Positions 35,079 to 42,723 of a stretch of 64,000 bases of DNA are shown piece after piece (the stretch's first letter is position 1; each line of letters starts with the position of its first letter). Source of the DNA: JAQVIJ01 sp041287365 (GTDB taxonomy: Bacteria; Desulfobacterota; Dissulfuribacteria; Dissulfuribacterales; DYLC01). The position numbers and the translations under genes are program-made. Below the pieces are notes generated by a model. The model saw only the letters and a list, made by a program, of their open reading frames with translations. It did no database searches and was not told the origin of the DNA. The stretch is taken from contig JBEULL010000020.1 in NCBI GenBank assembly GCA_041287365.1, positions 3,566 through 67,565 of the forward strand, given 5' to 3'.

Positions 35079-35729
35079 CTAATTCGCTGCTGATAAAATG
35101 GCGTCGGCAGCGGCGATATCGTCTATATGTATCACCTCTTCGATCAGGCCGCTTTCCAGGGTATATATCCAGCCATGGATATTCAGACGCTGTCCTTTTT
35201 GCCAGGCGGAACGAATGGATGCTATCTGGGCAAGCTGTTTTGTCTGTTCGAGGACATTTAATCTCACCAGGGCGTTTACCTGTTCGTGAAAAGGCAATCC
35301 CTTCAGGCTGTCCCTGTGTCTGATGAAGAGTGTCTGAATGGGTCTTACCCAATGGGCCACGAGTTCCGGGGCGTCATTTCGAATCGCTGCCTTGACACCT
35401 CCGCAATCAGAATGCCCCACAACCAGTATGTGCTGCACCCTCAATACGGTTATGGCAAATTCTATCACCGACAGGCAGTTCATGTCTGCTGCCTGTATCT
35501 GATTGGCGATGTTTCTGTGCACGAAGACCTCGCCTGGCTGCATGCCTATGAGCTGATTGGCTGGAACGCGTGCATCCGAACAACCTATCCAGAGAAGTGA
35601 AGGTGCATGGATTTGTGATAATTTTTCAAAGAAATTCGAGTCGTTTTTCTGAATTTCCGCTGCCCATAGGCGGTTGTTGAGCAATGCCTTTTCTGTCAGG
35701 TCAAAGGGGGTATCAACAGGTTGCGTCAT
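35079..35729 (-). CDS. can: Beta-class carbonic anhydrase
   Basis: This 216-residue zinc enzyme interconverts CO2 and bicarbonate. Zinc ligands C50, H106 and C109 and the catalytic dyad D52/R54 are visible in GCSDARVPANQLIG and VVGHSDCGGVKA. The length fits the Can/CynT group. It converges with the DRTGG gene and starts 5 nt after the Nudix gene's stop, so the two leftward genes are probably one transcript. It may supply bicarbonate for carboxylations. Confidence 0.95.
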   Translation of the reverse strand: MTQPVDTPFDLTEKALLNNRLWAAEIQKNDSNFFEKLSQIHAPSLLWIGCSDARVPANQLIGMQPGEVFVHRNIANQIQAADMNCLSVIEFAITVLRVQHILVVGHSDCGGVKAAIRNDAPELVAHWVRPIQTLFIRHRDSLKGLPFHEQVNALVRLNVLEQTKQLAQIASIRSAWQKGQRLNIHGWIYTLESGLIEEVIHIDDIAAADAILSAAN

Positions 35730-35734
35730 GGTTT

Positions 35735-36196
35735 TTAGTCCCTTGCCGGTATTATTATAGGGCTTGATACGCCCTGTGTTACGGCTGTCTCTTCGATAAT
35801 TTTCAGGGTGTTTTTTTCAAACGGTAGCGCATGTAAGTCCTGAATGGCCAGCCAGCGCGCCTCCAGTGCATCATCCCTGGGGGATGGCTGGCCTTGAAGA
35901 TATTGTGCCAGAATATAGATAATAGCGTAGTGAAATCGCACAACACCGTCTTCGTCGTGATAAATGGCATCCACAGCCGTCAAGAACCGCAGGGGCTGTA
36001 CCAAAACCCCTGTCTCTTCCAGGGTTTCTCGTATGGCTGCATCAAACAGCGTCTCACCCAGCTTTACACTTCCACCAGGCAATGCCCAGGTGTTTTCAGC
36101 AGGGGGATTTCTGCGTTTTACAGCCAGAATCTCCTTTTCGTTCAATACGACCGTGGAGACGGCCAGGTGTGGAATGGTGGGGTATTCTCTTGTCAT
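35735..36196 (-). CDS. Nudix hydrolase
   Basis: The 153-residue protein carries a full Nudix box: GGSVKLGETLFDAAIRETLEETGV fits Gx5Ex7REUxEExGU. It hydrolyses a nucleoside-diphosphate derivative; the N-terminus IPHLAVSTVVLNEKEILAVKRR resembles ADP-ribose or mutator-type members. I chose ATG 36196. It begins just before the stop of the outer-membrane gene to its right. The substrate is unknown. Confidence 0.88.
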   Translation of the reverse strand: MTREYPTIPHLAVSTVVLNEKEILAVKRRNPPAENTWALPGGSVKLGETLFDAAIRETLEETGVLVQPLRFLTAVDAIYHDEDGVVRFHYAIIYILAQYLQGQPSPRDDALEARWLAIQDLHALPFEKNTLKIIEETAVTQGVSSPIIIPARD

Positions 36197-36201
36197 TAAA
36201 A

Positions 36202-36990
36202 TCAAAAACGATAAGTCAGTCCAGCCAATAGAGTATAGTCGGTCTCTACATCGTTTAAGCCGAATTTTACACCTGCGTCCAGGTCCAAGTCTTCATTTAC
36301 TGAATATACCACACCGCCCAGTAAAAAGGCAGGGTCTGTATTTGATTCTCTATCTGTATTGGTCTCTATGCCGGTATTGGCCACCAGTTTCAGGTGCTCC
36401 ACCACCTCCCATTCACCTGCTATGGAAGCGTGCCAGATATCCTTGCGTTCGTCAAGGCAGTTTTCATTGCGTTTGTAACCCAGATTCATATGAAGAGTAA
36501 ACGGCTTCAGCTCCTGTGTGCCTATAAGAAACATACTGTAACCCACCTTTCCTGCTCCAAGCCCCTTGTCTTCGTCGCCTGTGGGCAAAATAATGCCTGG
36601 TTTGATGGCCAGGCTTGTGCCATCGTGTTCCCAAAAACGCCATTTTGCCTCAAAGGTGACATCACTGAAGCCGTTTTCTTTGGCCACAGTCAGGCCGTCT
36701 TCTTCTCCCTTGAGCCATTGATATGGCGTTGTCAGCACAAGGTCGATGTCATCGGTGATGCCATACGACAGGCTAGCGCCAAGCTGCCATTCCTTTTCTT
36801 TTACTGAAATCCCCTGAATGTGTTCCTTGTCGTAATTGTATTCGCCACTGACCTCCAATTCCGTTTTCCCTTTGCCCTGTACACCTGTGTCATCGGTGAT
36901 GAGGGGATGCATGGCAAGGGCTGTGGTTGCCTGACAGGTTAAGAGCAACGAAGTCAATAAAAGTCCCTTTGTTGTGTTTGAAAAATACAT
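36202..36990 (-). CDS. Outer-membrane beta-barrel protein, phenol_MetA_deg-like
   Basis: The 262-residue protein has a signal peptide (GLLLTSLLLTCQATTALA) and then alternating beta strands with a C-terminal aromatic residue (LLAGLTYRF), the insertion signal of outer-membrane barrels. The pattern HPLITDDTGVQGKGKTELEVSGEYNYD is typical of the PF13557 group of putative transporters. I chose ATG 36990, behind GGGAGGA; the longer frame is non-coding. The cargo is unknown. Confidence 0.75.
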   Translation of the reverse strand: MYFSNTTKGLLLTSLLLTCQATTALAMHPLITDDTGVQGKGKTELEVSGEYNYDKEHIQGISVKEKEWQLGASLSYGITDDIDLVLTTPYQWLKGEEDGLTVAKENGFSDVTFEAKWRFWEHDGTSLAIKPGIILPTGDEDKGLGAGKVGYSMFLIGTQELKPFTLHMNLGYKRNENCLDERKDIWHASIAGEWEVVEHLKLVANTGIETNTDRESNTDPAFLLGGVVYSVNEDLDLDAGVKFGLNDVETDYTLLAGLTYRF

Positions 36991-37150
36991 TTTTATTCCT
37001 CCCGTATGTTTTTTATTTGAAAATGTAACATAATTGAGTATGTAATCCAAGAGATGGCATCGAGCATTCTCTGCTTTATTTCTGCATCGCTTCGCTCGCA
37101 ATGACGAGCGGAAGGGCTTCCCCGCTTTTAACATGGCTTCTCCATACTTT

Positions 37151-39313
37151 TTAATAAAATCGGTAAATTGCCCCTCCAACTTTTTGAATGATGAATGCTA
37201 CGACCCAGGCCAGGACCATAAGATAGCCTACTGCAAAGCCTGCCCAGCCAAACGAACCTGTTTCACGCCAGATGGTGACGACTGTTACCATACATGGCAC
37301 ATAGATGAGGACGAATGCCATGAAGGCCAGGGCTGTGACCGGCGTCATGCCGCTTTTTTGAAGGGCGTTTTGGAGTCCTGCCGTGTCCTCTTCGTCAGTA
37401 CCTTTTGCCTGATAGAGCACGCCCATGGTGCTCACCACCACCTCTTTGGCCACAAAGCCGGTAAGCAGTGCCACGCCAAGTTTCCAATCAAAATCAAGCG
37501 GTCTGATTATGGGCTCGATTACTTGTCCGATCCTGCCTATGTAGCTGGCCTGAAGGCGCTCTGCCTGTTCTTTTTGTTCGAGTTCGCTTATCCTTGCCTT
37601 CAGTTCTTCGTTGGCAGGTGTCTGGGCATCTATCTGTTGTTGGATAGCGACTTTTGCCGCCTCATAATCCATGCTGAGCGGCACATCCTTGGGATATGCC
37701 CCCAAAAACCATATAATTACGGAAAACACCAAAACTACGCCTCCCATCTTTTGAAGGTATACCTTGGCCTTGTCCCAGGCGTGTATGAGCAGGCCCTTGA
37801 CCGTGGGCATTCGGTAAGGCGGGAGTTCCATGACAAATGGTGTGGCCTCGCCTCTGAAAATGGTTTTACTGAATATCCTGCCCATGAGTACTGCCATGCC
37901 CACACCCAAAAGATATATGCCGAATATGACATTTCCTGCATGCTTGGGAAAGAATGTCCCTGCGATCAAGACATATACTGGAAGCCGGGCGGAACAGCTC
38001 ATGAGGGGGTTGAGCAGGATGGTAAGGATGCGGTCACGCCGACTCTCTAATGTCCTAGCTGCCATGATGGCCGAGACATTGCAGCCAAAGCCCATAACGA
38101 ACGGAATGAAGGACTTACCATGCAGACCAAGCAGGTGCATCACCCTGTCCATGATAAAAGCGGCCCTTGCCATGTAGCCGGTGTCTTCCAGCAGGCTTAT
38201 GCCCATGAACAAAATAATGATGTTGGGAAGGAACACCATGACTCCGCCTACGCCGTTTATTATTCCATCCGAGAGCAAATCCTTCAGGAATCCATTCGGA
38301 AGAAGATGTTTCGTGATGTCGGCAAGAAAGGCGACACCGGTTTCGATCCATGATTTGGGATATTCTCCAAGAATAAAGGTGGATTGAAACAGGAGATACA
38401 TGAAGAATAGAAGGATGGGGAGACCCAGGAGCCTGTTGGTGAGTATCTTGTCGATCTCATAGCTCATGTCTCTTTTGGCCACTGCGGCCAGCCTGACGGT
38501 TTCCTTGAGCGCACCTGAAATGAAGCCGTATCTGGCCTCCGTGATGATCACATCCGCTTCATCTTCGAAGAGTTCTTTGATGTGGTCGCGGGATTTCTCC
38601 ACCTGTTTCAGGACGGTTTCAGCTCCCGAATGAGAAGACAGTTCTTTCATTACCAGCGGGTCGTTCTCCAGCAGTTTTATGGCGCTCCATCTTGGGTAGT
38701 ATCTCGCTGCGAATTCAGGCGTTTTTTCCTTCAGCAGTCTCTTGATGGTCTGAATTTCCTCTTCTACTTCAGGACCGTAACTGACATGAATGTGACGGGA
38801 AACGGAATCTCTTCCATCCACAACCTCTTTTGCCTTGTCCAGCAATTCCTCGATGCCGGTGCCTTTGGTGCCGATGGTTTGAACGATGGGTACTCCAAGA
38901 AGCTTGGCGAGTTGCTCATAATCTATGAGCAGCCCTTTGTCCTTGGCCATGTCCACCATGTTCATTGCAAATACCAGTCGAATATTGAGTTCTATGAGCT
39001 GACAGGCCAGATAGAGATTGCGCTCCAGGTTGGAGGCATCCAATACGACTACCACCACATCCGGCCGTTCTTTCAGAATGAAGTCCCGTGATATCACCTC
39101 TTCCATGGAGTAGGCCGTGAGGGAATATATGCCCGGCAGATCCACTACCGTGAATTGTGTTCCCTTGTGTTCTCTTACCCCTTCTTTTTTCTCCACTGTG
39201 ACACCGGCCCAGTTTCCTACCTTTTGTCTGGCGCCTGTGAGCTGATTGAATATGGTGGTTTTGCCTGCATTGGGGTTTCCGGCAAGGGCCATTGTGATAT
39301 GTTTTGAATCCAT
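37151..39313 (-). CDS. feoB: Ferrous iron transport protein B
   Basis: This 720-residue inner-membrane Fe(II) transporter has an N-terminal G domain: G1 GNPNAGKT (12-19), switch I NWAGVTVEKKEG, G3 DLPGIYSL and G4 NMVD. A helical GDI-like domain follows and then about 8-10 membrane segments with the Gate motifs (GFGCNVSAIMAARTLESRRDR; GFVAKEVVVSTMGVLY). Start ATG 39313 follows GGGAGGAG. It is the last gene of a leftward regulator-feoA-feoB operon under an apparent DtxR-type operator. Confidence 0.96.
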   Translation of the reverse strand: MDSKHITMALAGNPNAGKTTIFNQLTGARQKVGNWAGVTVEKKEGVREHKGTQFTVVDLPGIYSLTAYSMEEVISRDFILKERPDVVVVVLDASNLERNLYLACQLIELNIRLVFAMNMVDMAKDKGLLIDYEQLAKLLGVPIVQTIGTKGTGIEELLDKAKEVVDGRDSVSRHIHVSYGPEVEEEIQTIKRLLKEKTPEFAARYYPRWSAIKLLENDPLVMKELSSHSGAETVLKQVEKSRDHIKELFEDEADVIITEARYGFISGALKETVRLAAVAKRDMSYEIDKILTNRLLGLPILLFFMYLLFQSTFILGEYPKSWIETGVAFLADITKHLLPNGFLKDLLSDGIINGVGGVMVFLPNIIILFMGISLLEDTGYMARAAFIMDRVMHLLGLHGKSFIPFVMGFGCNVSAIMAARTLESRRDRILTILLNPLMSCSARLPVYVLIAGTFFPKHAGNVIFGIYLLGVGMAVLMGRIFSKTIFRGEATPFVMELPPYRMPTVKGLLIHAWDKAKVYLQKMGGVVLVFSVIIWFLGAYPKDVPLSMDYEAAKVAIQQQIDAQTPANEELKARISELEQKEQAERLQASYIGRIGQVIEPIIRPLDFDWKLGVALLTGFVAKEVVVSTMGVLYQAKGTDEEDTAGLQNALQKSGMTPVTALAFMAFVLIYVPCMVTVVTIWRETGSFGWAGFAVGYLMVLAWVVAFIIQKVGGAIYRFY

Positions 39314-39410
39314 TCACTCTCCTCCCGATCAATTAAACAGTTTTTGAGGTTATCCAAATTGTTTTTTGCTTAACAAAGTTATGTAACAAAAAAAATAAGT
39401 TGGTCATACC

Positions 39411-39629
39411 TCAATACTCGACCTGAATTTTTTGGGCCATTCCACGGCCAAGCAGCATCTTGGAGCCGTTTTTTTCGAACACCACAGGGCCATGTGGTAT
39501 GTTTTGCAGGATTTTCAGCTTTGTCCCAGGCAAAATACCCAGTTCCAAAATGCGTCGATACATCCCACAGCCGGAATCGACATGCTTGACCGTAGCTACG
39601 ACACCGTTTTTTACCTCAGATAGATACAT
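39411..39629 (-). CDS. feoA: Ferrous iron transport protein A
   Basis: The 72-residue SH3-like cytoplasmic protein supports FeoB. GMYRRILELGILPGTKLKILQNIPHGPVVFE is the FeoA core with the conserved R..LGI.PG motif. I chose ATG 39629, preceded by GAGGAAATAACC; the longer frame upstream is not conserved in type. It is separated from feoB by 97 nt and from the regulator gene by ~130 nt. Confidence 0.92.
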   Translation of the reverse strand: MYLSEVKNGVVATVKHVDSGCGMYRRILELGILPGTKLKILQNIPHGPVVFEKNGSKMLLGRGMAQKIQVEY

Positions 39630-39758
39630 GGTTATTTCCTCTGTCCTCGAAAAGGGCAATTTCGTCTGCACAACAGACAGGTCAACCCCTCTTTTGTGCA
39701 GCGTCGGTTTTTTATACAATATAATGGTTTTTGCTGCCTGCATTTCATCTTGTTGTTT

Positions 39759-40496
39759 TCAGGAGTTTTGTATTTCAATATGGACATGGCTTGCTTCCTT
39801 CTTGCGTAAAGATACATGATAGCCTTTGATAAGCAGTTCTTGAGGGTCTGCAAGGGGTGCTGTCTTGATAAATTCCACTTCTGCGTCCTTGATCAGGCCC
39901 ATTTCTCGAAGCCGCTTGGCCAGATTTCCATGGGCTTCTATGCGCAACACCCTTGCCTTTTGGCCGGGAAGCAGTTGATCGAGGGTCGTGACGCCTGAGG
40001 GGCAAGCCTCGCGGTTGCCGCTGTCATTGGCAGGGACGGTATTTGTCTCCACTGTCTGTTTTGGGCAGAAATAGCCTTTTTCAGGAGAATAATCAAAACC
40101 AGCCTTTCGGCATGCTGACATGAAGGATGTCAATGCCTCAAAACGTTCCAGCATGTCGGATGTGACCATGTGTTCCATTTTACATGCCAGGTCATCGGCT
40201 TGTTCGTCGGGTACCGCCATTACTACGCTGAAAAATGTCTTTAACGATTCATGTCGCCTGGCTACATCGTTGGCGAGTGTGCGGCCGGTTTCTGTGAGGG
40301 TGATCACATCGTAGGGTGCGTAATTGATCATGCCTTTTTGTGTCAGCATCTTCAATGCACCAGTAACTGAAGAGTTATTGACCCTCAATGCCTTGGCGAT
40401 ATCTTTGGCCTTGGCTGCACCTTTTTGAGAGATGATACGCAAAATGGCCTCCAAATAATCCTCAAGGCTTGCGCTCAGTGAAGTCATGGTAGGCAT
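39759..40496 (-). CDS. DtxR/MntR-family metal-dependent repressor with C-terminal FeoA domain
   Basis: The 245-residue protein has a winged helix (SLEDYLEAILRIISQKGAAKAKDIAKALRVNNSSVTGALKML) and a dimer/metal-binding domain with His, Glu, Cys and Met ligand candidates (HMVTSDMLERFEAL). A linker with two Cys and a C-terminal SH3/FeoA domain (~170-240, LLPGQKARVLRIE) follow. It is probably the Fe(II)-sensing repressor of its own feo operon. ATG 40496 follows AAAGGAGG, and a matching operator lies ~105 bp upstream. Confidence 0.9.
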   Translation of the reverse strand: MPTMTSLSASLEDYLEAILRIISQKGAAKAKDIAKALRVNNSSVTGALKMLTQKGMINYAPYDVITLTETGRTLANDVARRHESLKTFFSVVMAVPDEQADDLACKMEHMVTSDMLERFEALTSFMSACRKAGFDYSPEKGYFCPKQTVETNTVPANDSGNREACPSGVTTLDQLLPGQKARVLRIEAHGNLAKRLREMGLIKDAEVEFIKTAPLADPQELLIKGYHVSLRKKEASHVHIEIQNS

Positions 40497-40593
40497 ATGG
40501 AACCTCCTTTAATCAAAAATAAAAAATGAAATATGTGTTCCCGTTCAAGCCTGTCCATACCGTCGATTAGAACGACACACGGATGCATCTACT

Positions 40594-40623
40594 TGCCTAA
40601 TATTTTTAGGATTGCCTAAAAAT
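40594..40623. promoter_or_regulatory. DtxR-type operator upstream of the feo operon
   Basis: Perfect 9-bp arms ATTTTTAGG (40602-40610) and CCTAAAAAT (40615-40623) flank ATTG. A further half-site GCCTAA (40595-40600) lies to the left, making a second, overlapping TTAGG/CCTAA pair. TTAGG and CCTAA are the core of DtxR/IdeR boxes. The operator covers the -10 of the promoter facing the regulator gene, so iron-loaded repressor would block feo transcription. Confidence 0.8.
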
Positions 40624-40648
40624 ATACAGTAAGTCAAATTTTTGTCAA
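40621..40648 (-). promoter_or_regulatory. Sigma-70-type promoter of the feo operon
   Basis: On the minus strand, -35 TTGACA (complement of 40643-40648) and -10 TATATT (complement of 40621-40626) are 16 nt apart. The -10 overlaps the operator. The leader to the regulator's ATG is ~115 nt. Confidence 0.7.
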
Positions 40649-40743
40649 GAGATAACACAATATTTTCTTTCACTGTAGAATAAAAAAGACCGAATAACGC
40701 TGGATAGCCTTGATCAACTAATGGAGTGGAATGCAACAACAGC

Positions 40744-40842
40744 ATGTGCAATAATTGCGACATGTGCAAAAAATGCATGTGCGGAACTCTTAAAAAGGCC
40801 TTAAATAGCGTTTTAGTGAGCAAAAAGCCGTGTTGGTGGTAG
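40744..40842 (+). CDS. Candidate cysteine-rich mini-protein
   Basis: A 32-codon frame reads MCNNCDMCKKCMCG, then a basic KK-containing stretch, and ends KKPCWW: six Cys in 32 residues, seven if it starts at GTG 40726 (MECNNS added). This looks like a small metal-binding peptide. It lies divergently opposite the feo regulator and ahead of a strong rightward terminator (40944-40981), so a transcript is expected here. The ribosome site is weak. Alternatives are a chance frame or a small RNA in the same transcript. Confidence 0.35.
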   Translation: MCNNCDMCKKCMCGTLKKALNSVLVSKKPCWW

Positions 40843-40943
40843 GATAGGTGGAAGAATGCGCTTTATGATAGATTGGCATTCGGTTTGCAATATACATAAT
40901 CGAACAAAGACAACCTCATAACCCTCCCAACCCTCCTCTCCAT

Positions 40944-40981
40944 AAAGGCCTTCTTAATTAACCATTAGGAAGGCCTTTTTT
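40944..40981 (+). terminator. Rho-independent terminator
   Basis: A 10-bp stem AAAGGCCTTC (40944-40953) / GAAGGCCTTT (40969-40978) with a 15-nt loop is followed by a T-run to 40981. Its orientation ends rightward transcription, although no long gene lies to its left for 450 bp. That implies a short rightward transcript in 40.65-40.94 kb. Confidence 0.85.
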
Positions 40982-41016
40982 ATGATATTAGATAGGGGTG
41001 TAAAGGCAGATAGTCA

Positions 41017-41481
41017 ATGCGGCATGTAAGACATCTTGTTTTTGAAACCATTTCATTCATTGCCCTATCGTTGCAAGCTGTTACTTTTCCTTCTTTTGCT
41101 TCGGCTGCCCCTGAAATTATTCCGCAATACGATGAAAATACTGAGATTGTCCTAGTCGGTGAGGTGATTAACTCCGATGTGGACAGCGATCTAAACCTTA
41201 GATACCTGGACATCAATGCATCCAAGCGGTGTTATAGAGTCTTTTTGGCGCCTGAATGGTTTATAGTCAAACACCATGTTCCCTGTATTAGGGGGGCTAT
41301 CGTGGAGGTGGTGGGTTCCAAATTTTATTGTGATGCAGGAATGCTCTCTGTTCTGGCCAAGCACATCCGTTACCTGCCTTCCGGCAAGACATTGGTGCTT
41401 CGGGATGCTGCAAGCCGTCCGATCTGGCGTCAAGGCCATGATTGGGGCACCTGTATTCGTTATCAGCCCAAAAAACAATGA
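41017..41481 (+). CDS. Exported protein of unknown function
   Basis: The 154-residue protein has an N-terminal signal sequence (LVFETISFIALSLQAVTFPSFASA). The mature part may form an OB-like beta barrel (TEIVLVGEVINSDVDSDLNLRYLDI...GAIVEVVGSKFYC). Cys residues near 72, 90, 105 and 146 could form disulfides. Its end overlaps the start of the next gene as ATGA. No family is recognised. Confidence 0.65.
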   Translation: MRHVRHLVFETISFIALSLQAVTFPSFASAAPEIIPQYDENTEIVLVGEVINSDVDSDLNLRYLDINASKRCYRVFLAPEWFIVKHHVPCIRGAIVEVVGSKFYCDAGMLSVLAKHIRYLPSGKTLVLRDAASRPIWRQGHDWGTCIRYQPKKQ

Positions 41482-42041
41482 ATTCTCTTCGAAAATCCAT
41501 TCTATTCCAGCGTAACGCCATTCCTGATGACCTTCGCATGACATGGTCAGATGCGATCTGTCTTAAACTCCAAACCCTCTTGCAAGGTGAACATTTGCAA
41601 TTTCCCATGTTTTACGTCTCTTTCAGAAGCGAGGTCAGTACCCATGAGCTCATTCGACAGCGATTGAACCGGGGTCAATGGGTTTCCGTACCAATTACTC
41701 ATATATCTGAGCGAAGATTGGAGCCGCGGCGTCTGATGGATTGGAGTCAGTTGATTCAAGGGACCTATGGCATTCTTGAGCCAAATCCAGACACCACCAC
41801 TTCCGTCTCAGCAAAGAAATTGGATACTGTCATTGTTCCGGGTTCGGTTTTTGACCTGTCCGGCGGCAGATATGGCTATGGTGGAGGTTATTACGACCGT
41901 TTCTTGAAGCAGGGTGCCCCTCAGGCCGTAAGGATCGCCCTCGCCTTTGATCTACAGGTGCTAAATGTCATCCCTTTAGCCGAGCATGATCAGCGCATGG
42001 ACTGGATCATCACCGAGACCAGAGTCATCCGCACAGCTTGA
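41478..42041 (+). CDS. 5-formyltetrahydrofolate cyclo-ligase
   Basis: The 187-residue enzyme converts 5-formyl-THF to 5,10-methenyl-THF with ATP. The family start LRKSILFQRNAIPDD and the signature DTVIVPGSVFDLSGGRYGYGGGYYDRFL are present. The RGD/RGGGYYDR-type loop binds ATP and Mg2+. ATG 41478 overlaps the previous stop. The 3' end overlaps pyrF tail-to-tail by 17 nt. Confidence 0.93.
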   Translation: MNSLRKSILFQRNAIPDDLRMTWSDAICLKLQTLLQGEHLQFPMFYVSFRSEVSTHELIRQRLNRGQWVSVPITHISERRLEPRRLMDWSQLIQGTYGILEPNPDTTTSVSAKKLDTVIVPGSVFDLSGGRYGYGGGYYDRFLKQGAPQAVRIALAFDLQVLNVIPLAEHDQRMDWIITETRVIRTA

Positions 42042-42723
42042 TCTCCTGTTGTATGGCTTCCACTGCCTTCAGTGGGTCCGGTGCCGTGCTGATGGGTCTT
42101 CCAATGACCAGATAGTCTGCACCATTTGAAATGGCATAGGAAGGCGTGGCAATGCGATGTTGGTCATCCTTTCCTTGCTCTCCGGCAAGCCGTATTCCTG
42201 GAGTCACAAGCAGGAAGTCATTCCCTAACCTTGCCCGAAGCATCCCTGCCTCATGGGCGGATGCAACCACTCCGCTACAGCCTGCTTCAATGGCCTTTCG
42301 GGTACGCCTTAAGACCAGCTCTTCCACAGGTATGGTTGCGCCCATCTCTTGTAAATCACCTTCTCCAATGGATGTAAGTACTGTGACCGCCAGTAGTTTC
42401 ACATCCCCCTTAGCAGCCACTGCCGCCTTCAGAATGCTTTGATTGCCGTGAATGGTGGCAAATGTTATGCCTCTGTCGTTTAATTGCCGGACGGCCAAAT
42501 GGACCGTCTGGGGAATGTCGAAAAATTTGAGGTCCAGCATGAGCTTGTTGCCCCTGCTCAGGATATAATCCACTATGGGCCAGCCCCCTACAAGAAAGAG
42601 TTGAAGTCCCACCTTGAAAAAGCGGATGGGACCACTTAAGAGATCCACCCATTTCTGTGCCTCTTTTGCCGTGGCAAAGTCCAATGCAAAGATGATGCGT
42701 TCCGTAATGGGAATATGTCTCAT
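42025..42723 (-). CDS. pyrF: Orotidine 5'-phosphate decarboxylase
   Basis: The 232-residue TIM barrel converts OMP to UMP. IIFALDFATAKEA, the catalytic cluster LMLDLKFFDIPQTV (Asp-x-Lys-x-x-Asp) and LVTPGIRLAGEQGKDDQHR are diagnostic. Its start overlaps the TPR gene stop by 4 nt, so it ends a leftward selA-TPR-pyrF unit. Confidence 0.96.
   Translation of the reverse strand: MRHIPITERIIFALDFATAKEAQKWVDLLSGPIRFFKVGLQLFLVGGWPIVDYILSRGNKLMLDLKFFDIPQTVHLAVRQLNDRGITFATIHGNQSILKAAVAAKGDVKLLAVTVLTSIGEGDLQEMGATIPVEELVLRRTRKAIEAGCSGVVASAHEAGMLRARLGNDFLLVTPGIRLAGEQGKDDQHRIATPSYAISNGADYLVIGRPISTAPDPLKAVEAIQQEIKLCG

Noticed and set aside
37081..37140. CGCTCG/CGAGCG small inverted repeat upstream of the beta-barrel gene
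   Set aside because: Only 6-bp arms; it may be a remnant of a dispersed repeat but is too short to call.
40545..40823. Leftward 92-codon frame in the feo upstream region
   Set aside because: It runs through the operator and promoter and shows no protein-like composition.
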